From NCBI GenBank assembly GCA_036852015.1, contig JAANDG010000200.1, positions 1 to 64,000 on the forward strand: 64,000 nt of DNA, written 5' to 3'. Position numbers and translations under genes: made by a program. The notes under the pieces are model-generated. The model was not told the origin of the DNA. It saw nothing but the letters and a program-made list of their open reading frames with translations, and did not search any database. The stretch's first letter is position 1, and each line of letters opens with the position of its first letter. The DNA comes from Pelodera strongyloides (lineage: Eukaryota > Nematoda > Chromadorea > Rhabditida > Rhabditidae). Below are positions 23,001 to 33,239 of this stretch, piece after piece.

Positions 23001-26000
23001 AACAGAAATTGTGCATATTCAAAAAAAAAATTGAAAAAAAAAATCATCGTGAAAAATGCGATGTGCATGCGGAAGCTGCAAGCGCGCCAGTTGGGTTGGA
23101 CTTGGACCTGGGCCAGACTTGGGTCAGTTTGGCTGGTATGCGTTCACTGCTGCTTCCTACTGTACTGCTACACTAGTTGTACTGCTAAAGGGTCGGCACT
23201 GCAAATTTCAGTCATATTTAGCGTCGGCGGTGGGGTCGAAAGCCATAATTTGGGCGCGCATTGGGTCGGAGATTAACAGAGCTGTTGGTCTGTCTGCCTG
23301 AAGACTTTTTTTTTTTTTTTGGAATTTCGACCTCAAACTTTATCAGTCTACTGATCTTGAGACGCTGATAACGAAATCGAAGGTCGTTCCGTCTACTTCC
23401 GATTCCGCGCGGAGAAACACGATCGCAAAGTTGGTCAGAGAAACAGAAAATAGCGCGCAATCGCGAGAGAGTCAGACATTGTTTACATCGACAAACCCAG
23501 CTTCTGACCTTGGACCCTTGTAAACGTTCGTCTTCTGGAGAACGAAGAATGCTGGTACAGAAAAAAATAGATGATTAATCGATAATTTTTTTGAGAGCCA
23601 AAAACCGCCTTAGGAGTAGAAATAGAGACTCGGGTGCTCTGATCAACATTGCTCAACTTCACAAGATAAGTTGAATGATCATATTGAAAAGCAGCATTAT
23701 CCAAAGCAGCAACCCTCCTTCAAAGTTGCACAGCTGATAATGATAGTGCGCGCAGCTTAATCTAAAAGGGCAATAACTCTTCCGTACCTTAGACGACCAG
23801 AGTTATTTTATTCGGATCCGCCCATCAGACATCCAGAAGCAGAAAGTATATAAACCCGTAATTCGCCGTTACGAGCACTCGGTTGGTTCCCCGTACCATC
23901 GGACCTCTCAGTCATCTGAGGTTCTACTGTTTGGCCCAAGTCATCTGGGTTCGCCGCCTGCTCCAAGTCATCTGGAGCGGACTTCCCAACCCAAGCCTTC
24001 TGGGTCTACTCTTCCGTCCCCAGCTCATCTGGGATTCGTCACTCGTTCATCGTCAAGCTGCCCCGCCGCAGCCGTCTTCATCGTCTCCAAATTCCAAGTC
24101 ATCTTGTTGTGGTCCAGTTCATCTGGAAATCTTCTTTGCCGCACCCGTCTACAGCTGCACTCATCGCAGCCGCTCATCGCCTCCCGATCCCAAGTCATCT
24201 GGGAGTGTCCATTTCATCTGGAAGCCGTCTTCATCTACAGCTGCACTCTCTGCAGCCGCTCATCTTTGCCGTGCCCAAGTCATCTGGGCATACCAGACTT
24301 CTGTCCGTCTTTACTTCGGCCGCCTTCACTTTGCTGATTACCATATATAAAGATTGCGGTTACATTCAACAAATATTGTATATAAAAAGGCCCCGCGTGG
24401 CGCAGAGCATCGTACACATCAGAACATCGGAGCACACACTATTTTCATAAGTTGAATAATCATATTGAAAAAAACCGATATCGATCGGTAATCCATAGAA
24501 AACGCGAAAAAGAGGTGCAAATTTCATCACAGCGCACAAATAACGATGAAAATAAACTTAAAGGGATAGGTTCACCTCGAATTGCACCTTTTTTTATAAT
24601 TTCTGTTGATAGTATGACCTATGACTATGACGGTTGTAGTAAATTTCATTTGCTCCCCGTAGTAGGAGAGCTTGCTCAAAAAAAGCTAAACTACCTCGAA
24701 TCTATAAAACAATTGGAGTACCGCAGCCATGGTATGTGGGAAATAGCGCAGCCGGGCTGGAGACGCTAGAAAATACAGGCCCTTTTATCATCCTCTGCCT
24801 ATCACAACAATATCTGCACCTCCAGTCCTCCTGCGCTATTTCCCACATACCATGGCTGCGGTACCCCAATTGTTTTATAAATTCGAGGTAGTTTAGCTTT
24901 TTTTGAGCAAGCTCTCCTACTACGGGGAGCAAAGGAAATTTACTGCAATTTTCGCATTTTGACCGTCATAGGTCATACTATCAACATAAATTATAAAAAA
25001 AAGGTGCAATTCGAGGTGAACCTATTCCTTTAATGCTAAAGCGAAGAGCGCATCAGAGACAGATCGCGATTGTGCGCCGGATTCAGAATAAGTGAGCTCA
25101 AAATAAGTCGACGTGCAAACTTGATCATGGCGCAAAAGTAACGATGCAAGTTGACTTCAATGCGGAAGCAAAGCGTGTATCAGAGATAGATTGTCGATCG
25201 CGTCTCGGATTCAGAATCTGTGACGTCAAAAATAAGCAAATTTTAAAACTATGCCATCGAAAAAATCGGTCTGTCAAGCTAAGCTTCAAAAAAGAAATAG
25301 TTGTCAAAAGCTCAAGCTAAAGCTATATCGCTAGAGCGCTGCGCGCGCTGTATATTTGTTTACTCTTATTCAAAACATGAGAATAGTCATTGAGTATTCT
25401 TCTCATTTGCACATACTGTGAACTTTAGGCATATATGTATGAATACATATATGTTTGGATACTTATGGTAGTTGTAAATGTTGGCATTCATAAGATTATA
25501 TACTGAATTATAATAATCGCAAAAAACAATAGTCCGACCGTCAGTAACCGGCTCTAGTCATTTATAAACATTCCCGTTATAAGCGTCGACTGTGGATTAT
25601 TTTTGCTGTGTTAGTTATATGTAGCGGTACTTTTTTTATTAGACGCCGACGGTCTTCTTCAAGAGAAAGGGGACAAGCGAGGATGAATGCCTGGATTTCG
25701 TGGCGCAGACGCTGCCAACAAAGCCACGTCTATCCAAGGTGGCTTTCTTTAATGGATATTACTTGGAGTGCGCAGGCTTTTACTTGGTGCTCAACTCGGA
25801 TTACGTACCAGATCTCTTTAACAAAACCATTGAGGTTTGTGTACACTTTATGAACACATTTTCTTTAGTCATGTACCTAGCACGTATATAGGCCAATTCT
25901 CTTCTCTTGCACAGTAATATACAACATCAAGTCATTGTTTTTGTATGGTATATTGAACATAAATGTAGTTTATAATATGCCTGTCATACATTTTTTTGGG

Positions 26001-29000
26001 AATTTACAGCAGCCAAGGTGAAGGCCACCGAATCACGGAGCAAAACCTTTTATTTAGTATCTCCAAACATTTTCCAAGACACTATATGTTGCGTATGGAA
26101 TTGGCGAAGACGAACCGTCATGCTTAGCGTTCCATAGTGCATTCAACGTCACGAAGTGAATAGTTCATCACACACTTAGCTGTGATTTTATTTATTTATT
26201 TGTTAAATAAAAAATAAAACAAAACCATGATGTGCATCAAATAATATGATGAAGAGAAGTCCACGGTAACGAACTGGCTTGTACTGTACGTTAAACTACA
26301 GTTCCGCCTACAGACTACAGTTCCCTGATACTAGTTGCTAAGCAATAGTTAAAGTAGCATGACGTAATTATCACGACAAGGATGTCAGTCACCGTAGTCT
26401 TGCAAGGAATTCATGCAATGCATCTTCAATAAAACGTTCTTTTGGTTGCTCTAATTTTTGAAAGTTTATAGTTCATTATTTGCTTTTTACTACGGCAAAA
26501 ATGAGCAAAATTATTCATTTGTTTCGTTTATTTGGTCAACGATGAAGTTTAAATGTTTAAAATAGGGTGAATGGTGAAATCAGGCTGCTTTCGTGTGATG
26601 CTTACAATTAGTACACATACCGTATATGGCAATGTTACCGTATCTATCGTAAGTTTTTAAGCGACCGTTAAATCGCCGCAAGATGCCCAAACTGCACTGA
26701 GTGCTGCTGCACATTGTGACGCCTACAAATACCACTACTTTACTGACACATACCATACCATACCATCAATCAGATACAACATTAATCAAGTACATGGAAC
26801 AAGTGCGGAAGGCTTTTGTAGCGTCGTGTTTCTTCAATCCGAGGGGGAATCCATGGATGGGAGATTTTTTTCTTCAGATAACGTCGATCCTTGGTCTTTC
26901 CAATGGGGGTTTTGGTGGAGTGTTTATTGAGAAGATTCTTTTTTTTTAATCAAGTATTAGATCAAGATCTCAAAATCAAACAAAAAGACATGATGATTCA
27001 AAAGAACAGAGAAATTCGATTTACTGTGAAAAAGTTATGTCATGATTTGCAACGATGACTTGATCTATTTTCAACACCAGCGTCCAAAACATAATCTTTC
27101 GCTGAAGGTCAACAAGGTTTATATCCCTATATGTTACTATTCTTGTTTGTAATTAACAATGAACATATTTCCGCGTGAAATAAGAAAAACAATACAAACA
27201 AGTCAAAATGACGGCCACCTTATTGTGTTGGTAGTTTCACTAGCAGGTAGGAATATCTAATATTTATTAATTATTATTTAGTGTACTTATTTACACAGCT
27301 TATAACTATGTATTAACGAGCGATTGGTACTCACATGTCACACATATGCCCTGTCTGCTAAATGTCTCTAATTTAATAATAAAATTTAGTTTTTCTAATG
27401 TACGTTTTTCCACTGCAAAGTTTGGGATTGAAGTTTCCAGAAGAAGCTTTATTCGAATTTATGGATGGTTAGTTTTATTAACATGTAGTAGTAGTAAAGG
27501 CGAAGACGTATGAAAGTTTCGAAACTAGAAAAAAACGAAGAAAGAAACTCTCATCGGCGCAGCCACTGCGTTCCGTGAGTCCGTGAGCGCGCGAAGACAT
27601 CGCGGCGCTCTTCTGAAGCATTCAAACAAAATTTGTTGTTGAAAGAAAACGGATTGATTTTTATCATTCATAATGAAAGCACGCGCTTTTGACAGGAATA
27701 AAGTATACTATTTTCTGCTGAAGATATTGCTCCTCCGTACTACAGTCACATCAATTCAATTTTATTCCAAAATGTGTACCGTATCTCAAATGACACAATA
27801 ATTATTCTGGTACTGAAGGAAAGTGGTAACATGTGAGTGCTGTAAAATCATTTTTTGAAGTAGTCGGGACACAGAGCCCAGTTCTCTGATCACTACTACT
27901 CAGTACATACATTTTAGTTTTTAATAATTTATGCCAGCTTTTTGTTCGGCTTCCAAATGCAAATCAGTCAAGTTCTCCATTTACGTGGACTGCTAATAGA
28001 GTTCAGGGACCATATAAAAGTGTACCAAGTCGGTGTTTGGAAAACTATCACTAGAACACTACCCGTCAACGAAAATCTACTTCGATTTTCTCGACTAGCT
28101 ATTGAGGACAAGTATTGCAATTTTAAAGGTAAAGCTGGTAAAACCTTTTTCTTGGAATTCGAGTGACACAAAGATAATTCTGTTTTAAAGCAAAATAAGT
28201 GTAGGTTTCTGTAGCGTATGCTGGACACATGCATTTTCATATGCCTCGTGTAAATTAGTCTAAAAATTGCGCAGTCATTTCATGCATTACATGGGGGCCT
28301 TTGTTTCCAATACAGAGTCCAGGAGTCCAGGTTACATTTCAAAAATCACCTGTTATACCGCTCAATAAACAGTGTGAAAACGACTACCTTTAGATTAAGC
28401 AGGTTACTTTTCAGTCACTGTATATGCTATTAAGTTGCCTCGGAATAATGAAAGTGTTACAAGTGATGAGATAATCATACAATCATCGAGTGACGCACAG
28501 CAGCACCCTGTCCGTATTATGTGAGTGCAAACTATAAACCATGCAAATATAAACAAAAAGTCAGCGGTATGCACGACATAGACCACATAGAATACTGTAC
28601 TATTTTCTTGCTTATAAAATAATACAAAGTACTTATTGTTAGACTCTGCTTCTAGTGCAACTACAAACTGCAAGTAGGGCAAACAAACATAAAATTGAGC
28701 CAACGGTGTGATTTTTTTAACATGACACGACCGTAACACACCATATTTTAGAACCAATTTTTCGAAGAAAAACGAGCTTACAATATGCTCAATTCCACTA
28801 ACATACGTTTCAAATTGGCCATTATTGATCGTTTGGTTGGAAATGTGGATTTTCCACGGAGCTGATCGGTTTATTATATATTACCACACCATTACTCCGC
28901 AGGTTGGCTATTTTAAATATTAAATTTGGTGCGCCAAACTGACTAAGCTCCGCCGCGTCTCCATTTGTAAGACTAAACAAAGGCGTGGCACACTTTTCAT

Positions 29001-30075
29001 AAGGTGAAATAGTTGCGCAACAGTTTGCCCACACCTGGCGCACGGCCTGCGCACACTAGCCTAGATTTGGTTAGACTCAGCTTTTATCGTAAAATTCATA
29101 GATGAACATATTTGCAGGTAAGGACAGTGCTCGAATTTTATGCCCAAACAAATATCATTGAGCTTGTTCCATGGGGCGATGTCAACACGAATATCAATGA
29201 ACGAGGAGATTATTTTGAGGTAACCAATCAAATCAATATCAATTTTACATATAGACGCAAAGCAATTACACAGTTAAGTGTTACGTTCGTCATTAATTAG
29301 GGAAACTATAAGAAGGGAGAGACATGAAATTTTCTCTATACTATAACCCTTGGTATGCTTTTGACGGAAGCGGAATCCAGTAGCCATACGATTGTACGCC
29401 AAACATGTGCCAAGTGAAAATATAGTTGCGGCATGTCAGTAAAAATATTTCAGGACGTAAACACACGTCTCCGTGGAGCTGCGGATTCGTTCGCCACTAT
29501 TGACTGCACCCTACGAGCAATGTGGGGTTTAAAGATAACAAGTTTGTTAGAAAATTGAGAAACCTAGCCTTTGGTGAAGAATATACCACGCCAACCAAAA
29601 TCTACTTCAAGCTCAGTCAATGAATGCACCTTGTGCTACTCGATGTTTATTTCTTCAAATACTCCTAAGAAAATATTCTAGAAACTCTGGATTCGTACTG
29701 ACTTCCTCAATACAAGACCTACCAATGGTAGACAGCCACGAGAAGTTTCTGACTATTCTTCAAAATACGGCAAAGTCTGCTGAAACTAAATGTGTGGCGA
29801 ATATAACAGTAGATTGGTTAGAAGCATTTGCTGAGGTGAGTTTTAGTATTCCATGATTTTTATTTTTATTTTCTACAGTTGTTGTTTTGTATGTGATGCT
29901 TTCATTTTTAATCTATATAACTTCTGTAGTCTATATATTGGTCCCGTTTCAGCTACCAACAACGAATAGGCCGAGTACGCTACGGTTCAATACTCTGGAT
30001 GAATTACAAATGAACCAAACGGAACCGTCGCGGACGCGGAAACTAATCCCGAAAACAGTGTTTGTTCCGTCAAAG
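20050..30075 (+). CDS. Unrecognised secreted Cys-containing protein, copy A, 9 exons (possibly more)
   Basis: Exons: 20050-20163, 20461-20580, 21353-21569, 21891-21985, 25643-25834, 29118-29219, 29454-29526, 29612-29835, 29953-30075. Phases all agree and give 420 codons with no stop; the 3' end is open. Exon 1 encodes a signal peptide (MKLDNLLRVLTIFAAVNS). Exon 2 has a Cys cluster including ECCKDITDYWG. Exon 3 has two more Cys and a Thr/Ser-rich, probably O-glycosylated stretch. Exon 5 contains CLDFVAQ and YVPDLFN. I do not recognise the family. Support comes from the independent minus-strand paralogue at 56894-58763, which conserves exon lengths, phases and Cys positions. Exon 7/8 borders are weak (acceptor TTCAAG at 29611). 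The gene may continue in the phase-0 exon at 37230. Intron 4 is 3657 bp against 223 bp in the paralogue, because of inserted elements. An exon-4 read-through to a stop at 22078 is an alternative end. Confidence 0.7.
20778..20870 (+). ncRNA. SL1 spliced-leader-like hairpin inside intron 2 of copy A
   Basis: Bases 20780-20799 (TTTAATTACCCAAGTTTGAG) match the last 20 of the 22-nt nematode SL1 leader. The first two bases are CC instead of GG. A GT follows immediately, as at the donor of SL RNA. AATTACC (20782-20788) and GGTAATT (20798-20804) pair perfectly across a 9-base loop, as in SL RNA stem-loop I. Downstream I find no convincing Sm site of the AATTTTTGG type; a run of ten T follows 60 bases later. 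It could be a diverged SL RNA gene, a pseudogene, or a leader retrotransposed with an mRNA. Confidence 0.5.
21199..21346. mobile_element. MITE, TTTAAAGCGAAATACCGG family, left end lost
   Basis: The right end CATGCGTTTCAAAATCCGG followed by CCGGTATTTCGATTTAA is intact, and the interior (AAATTCGAGCAAATTAGC) matches other copies. The left terminal repeat is missing or too diverged to see. It ends 5 bases before the exon 3 acceptor of the surrounding gene, so it supplies part of that splice-site context. Confidence 0.8.
22612..22878. mobile_element. Palindromic MITE with TAAAGCCGCGTTCGAGTTGG ends
   Basis: The left terminus TAAAGCCGCGTTCGAGTTGG and the right terminus CCAACTCGAACGCGGCTTA are inverted copies, extended inward by GAAAAAGTTG against CAACTTTTTC. 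A second inverted pair (GGAATTCCGGAATTCCACC) lies inside. The central part carries CGTTCGAGATGGGACACCGG. It sits in intron 4 of copy A and is absent from the paralogous intron. Confidence 0.88.
23666..24471 (+). mobile_element. LTR-like insertion flanked by 25-bp direct repeats
   Basis: ATAAGTTGAATGATCATATT plus GAAAA at 23666-23690 recurs at 24447-24471 with one change (24 of 25). Between them is a GC-richer segment unlike its surroundings. It has a TATA-like box (AGTATATAAACCC, 23847-23859), the hairpin array described separately, and a second TATA-like box (TATATAAAAAGG, 24379-24390) followed by a GAGCATCGTACACATCAGAA region. The architecture is reminiscent of a solo LTR or other promoter-bearing element. 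The 25-bp direct repeats are too long for ordinary LTR target duplications, so the class is uncertain. Confidence 0.5.
23903..24290 (+). repeat. Array of ~10 small hairpins with conserved loop AAGTCATCT
   Basis: Short inverted repeats enclose a nearly fixed loop: GCTCC-AAGTCATCT-GGAGC, TGCCC-AAGTCATCT-GGGCA, ACCC-AAGCCTTCT-GGGT, TCCC-AAGTCATCT-GGGA, CCC-AAGTCATCT-GGG, TCC-AGTTCATCT-GGA, TCC-ATTTCATCT-GGA and CTC-AGTCATCT-GAG. The loop bases are kept while both stem arms change together. Copies are spaced irregularly in CT/GC-rich sequence. One member near 24092 is degenerate. Co-variation of this kind points to selection on RNA or single-strand structure. Confidence 0.8.
24475..25325. repeat. 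Degenerate ~120-bp tandem repeat interrupted by a palindromic element
   Basis: Segments around 24510, 25050 and 25160 share GTGCAAA, ATCA, AGTAACGATG and CGGATTCAGAAT motifs in the same order, as in a two- or three-copy tandem array. The palindromic element at 24559-25032 appears to be inserted in it. Confidence 0.5.
24559..25032. mobile_element. Long-arm inverted-repeat element (474 bp)
   Basis: The left arm starts TTAAAGGGATAGGTTCACCT and the right arm ends AGGTGAACCTATTCCTTTAA. The arms of about 200 bases remain well paired, including CCGCAGCCATGGTATGTGGG against CCCACATACCATGGCTGCGG, with a loop of about 80 bases containing the unpaired CTATCACAACAATATCTGCA. There is no coding capacity. 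It is a fold-back or MITE-like transposon. Confidence 0.88.
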
Positions 30076-31109
30076 GTGAGTGTCTCGAATTTTAAAGCAT
30101 TATTGTACCTTGACCCTCACAACCACAACTGCGCAGACCAATTTCATTTGCGCATTCCATGACAAAGAGGTATTCGTATTGTACCTTATTTTGGTTTCTT
30201 TGCCAACTAAGAGTTTGAACAAAAACTAAGACAATGGGAAATATCAAAATAACAAATAATAGTAAATGGACCAACTGCAATATTATGGGAAACAGCACAA
30301 CATTTTGTGTTTTCTCATGAGCCTGACCAGTGAGCTTCAATCAAATAAGAAATCACACTATTCGACTATTCCTATTAGTAATTAGTAATATGAAGTTTTG
30401 GAAACCGATGATACTATAAATGTGTTGGCCGCGTGGCATATAAACTCTGCCTGAAACGTATTTGGTTTAATCGCATACAGGTTTCAGTCGTGCTCCAAAC
30501 ACTTTCATATGTGCAGCCACCAATTAGAATACAGAAATTTAGAATAAACCATGATAATAAAATTAGAATATGAAGAATTTAGCATGAGGGGAAATGCGTA
30601 TCGCTAGTCGTGACATAACAGTTGCCTTCGACTGACCTCAACTATCAGCTCCGAGTAAAAACTTGTATGTAATTCGCTTTTCTTGAATTTTTGCGCGAAT
30701 AGTTAGTTGTATGTGAAACATATAAACATGCATGTGAACCATTTGTTTTCCCCCTTTTTATTAACTGGCTACAAACTACACGCATATGTTGAGTCTTGGA
30801 GCAATTGCTCTTGTTAAGTGTTTTAATTGTCTTCCAGCGTGGCCTTTTTAATTGTCATTTCTAATTGCCGGTTTTATTGATTCAACATCATTTTGCCGCC
30901 AAACGTCATCATATCAAGCCGCTCCCCGCATCACATCTTTGCTGCTAATTCTTATAATGTACGAAATTTTGAAAATATTTCCTCGTAACGTTTTTATATT
31001 CATGATCTATGTTATGCTGCTATTTGGATGAATTTTTGGCGTGCTCTACGTTTGTCTCTCCCACTTTTTAACTTCACTATGTCGTTACCTTATTGTTTTA
31101 TGTACAGGT
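30076..31109. other. Gap after the last confident exon of copy A
   Basis: No gene is recognised. The donor at 30076 (AAG|GTGAGT) is strong, so this is presumably intron. The open frame at 30092-30340 on the minus strand is AT-rich and has no recognisable content. Confidence 0.45.
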
Positions 31110-31357
31110 AAGGGCGCATTCGAGTTGGACATTTTCCGGAAAAGAAAAGAAAAAAGTGGTTCGAGATGGACACCCAGAAAAAAAATAATACACGCAAAAT
31201 AATTGTCGAAAATGCAATTGTACCGTAATTGAAACTAAAATCAATCGATCGTTTGCATGTGTATGCGTGGCAATTGCATTCTTTTCTGGTGAAATCCATC
31301 TCGAACCACTTTTTTCCTTTTCTTTTCCGGAAAATGTCCAACTCGAATGCGCCCTAA
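31110..31357. mobile_element. Palindromic MITE with AAGGGCGCATTCGAGTTGG ends
   Basis: AGGGCGCATTCGAGTTGGAC with TTTTCCGGAAAAGAAAAG on the left is mirrored by TTTTCTTTTCCGGAAAATG and TCCAACTCGAATGCGCCCT on the right. An internal pair, GGTTCGAGATGG and CCATCTCGAACC, nests inside. The ends are close relatives of those at 18813 and 22612. Confidence 0.88.
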
Positions 31358-31917
31358 AGAAGAGAGCGGTATATGCTGTAGTTGTTATGCAGGACTTCAT
31401 TCAAGTGATACAAATGGTGCAGCTACGAAGTTACGACAGCTACCGCACTTCGTCGAATTGGAAAGGTATTACTTTTACTTTTAATACTTCACTTCAGAAT
31501 CTCCGCAAGAGAATAATCATAGAGCTCTAACATATCCAGTATGCATCCTTTTATGAATTCCCTGTTTTTTCTCCGTATCCACTGAGCTAAAAACGAGAGG
31601 CGCTTCCATAGTTACTCTGCATAATTTTTCAAGGACAAGCAGTACAATCTAAATGGATATTCGTTTTAGAGTCGGCGGTGAGACGATACACTTTTCTGAG
31701 CCACTGGTGAAACCGTGGAATCGCGGTGCCTAGTGACCTGCACGACGAGGTGTCGAAGGAGCTCCTTGTGGACCACGACCACGTCGCCTTCAACGACATC
31801 ATGGAGCACGACAAGGACGTTGACACCAGGGACATACTTAACATCCTGGAAATCCGGTGGGTGGCTTTGAACCTGGCACATACCCTCTTGATTTTCTCTC
31901 ATTCTCTCCTCGTCTCC

Positions 31918-32160
31918 CTCCCCCTCTCTCTGTACTGTCTCTCTCTCTCTCTCTCTCTCCCTCTCTGTGTCTCTCCCTTTCTCTCTCTCTCTCTCTGACT
32001 CTCGCTCTCTTTCTCTCTCTATCTAACTCTCTCTCTCTATCTAACTCTCTCTCACTTTCATCTATCGCTAAGCTGTATCGTACAAACCAGCTACTCGTTA
32101 ACCTTCTCTCTCACTCTCTTTCACACTACCTCTCTCTTTCACTCCCTCACTCACTTTATC
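31918..32160 (+). repeat. CT-rich microsatellite
   Basis: Long CTCTCTCT runs with interruptions flank the left side of the 0.7-kb inverted repeat. A long open frame over it (LSLSLS) is a product of the repeat, not a gene. Confidence 0.95.
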
Positions 32161-32237
32161 GCTCCCTAATCATGTTTTCATTATTTCCCTTTCTAGCTCT
32201 TTGGTTTCCTCCGCAATGTAACGTCCTAGGCGTATAG

Positions 32238-32965
32238 ACCTTATATGTTATTGTTTAAAGTTAGCGAAAGTCGCATTTTCTCTCCAACGATAGCGAACCG
32301 CATCCTTCCCCGTTCACCGTTTACTTCGAGATTCCCCATATACTGTAGCGCTGCAATCATGTCCCATAGAGTGCCTCTGAACATGAGTACTGTAGCCTGC
32401 TCTCCCATTCCATAGCTTACCATACTGTACCCTGTACCGTAGCTTGTTTTAGCGTACTTTTCCAATTTTTCTTCACAAAACAAAAGCATAACTGTGATCT
32501 AATGCCCTAAGTAGTTCATGCTATGAAATGGGTACCACAATTGGTCGGGCCGGGCTACTCCGAGAGAGCAATTGAGGCCTCGTTTTATGACGTGCCCCCG
32601 CGTGGGAGCGCGCTATAACGGCTCCGAATTGACCGGGTGACTCCGAGCGAGAAGCGATTTAGAGCCGTTAGAGCGCGCGTTCTACTTAGGGCATTACGTT
32701 GCACTTATACTTTTGATTTGTGAAGAAAAATTGGAAAAGTGCGCTAAAACACGCTAGGGTACAGGGTACAGCATGGTAAGCTATGGAATGGGAGGGCAGG
32801 CTACAGTACTCATGTTCAGGGGCACGCTATGGGACATGATGGCAGCGCAACAGTATATGGGGAATCTCGAAGTAAAAGGAGAACGGGGAAGGATACAGCT
32901 CGCTATCGTTTGAGAGAAAATGTGAAGTTCACAAACTTTAAACAATAACATATAAGGTATACGTC
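32238..32965. mobile_element. 728-bp inverted repeat bounded by CT microsatellites
   Basis: The left arm (32238-32482: ACCTTATATGTTATTGTTTA onward, with CCCATATACTG and TTCCATAGCTTACCAT) is mirrored by the right arm (32716-32965, ending TAAACAATAACATATAAGGT). The arms are about 245 bp and diverged at scattered positions, around a 235-bp centre. No transposase is visible. CT microsatellites lie on both sides (31918-32160 and 33050-33235), which suggests insertion into one CT tract. Confidence 0.88.
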
Positions 32966-33049
32966 TAGGATGATACATTGCGGGTGAAACCATATTAGCT
33001 TATTTTTTTAACATTGTTCGTGAATCTCTCTTTCCCTGCTGTTTCCCCA

Positions 33050-33171
33050 ACTCTCTCTCCCTCTCCATCTCTGTAGCTCTCTCTCCATCTCCATATCTGT
33101 CTCTCTTCTCTTTCTCTGTAGCTCTCTCTCCATCTCCATATCTGTCTCTCTTCTCTTTCTCTCTCTCTCTG

Positions 33172-33235
<64 letters not shown>
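33050..33235 (+). repeat. CT-rich microsatellite with a ~56-bp tandem duplication
   Basis: Repeats of TCTCCATCTCCATATCTGTC precede a pure CT run (about 33183-33235). A minus-strand open frame (ERERER) over it is a repeat artefact. Confidence 0.95.

Positions 33236-33239
<4 letters not shown>

Noticed and set aside
23883..24450. Overlapping Ser/Pro/His-rich frames over the hairpin array
   Set aside because: All three plus frames are open over much of it, because the CATCTGG repeat avoids stops. No coding bias favours one; the hairpin covariation explains the sequence better.
26701..26949. 82-codon frame as an exon of copy A
   Set aside because: No good splice borders in phase with neighbours. 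The nearby sequence aligns to the non-coding arm of the inverted duplication.
31857..32237. Ser/Leu-rich frames over CT tracts (also at 33000, 41502 and 46890)
   Set aside because: Simple-sequence artefacts.
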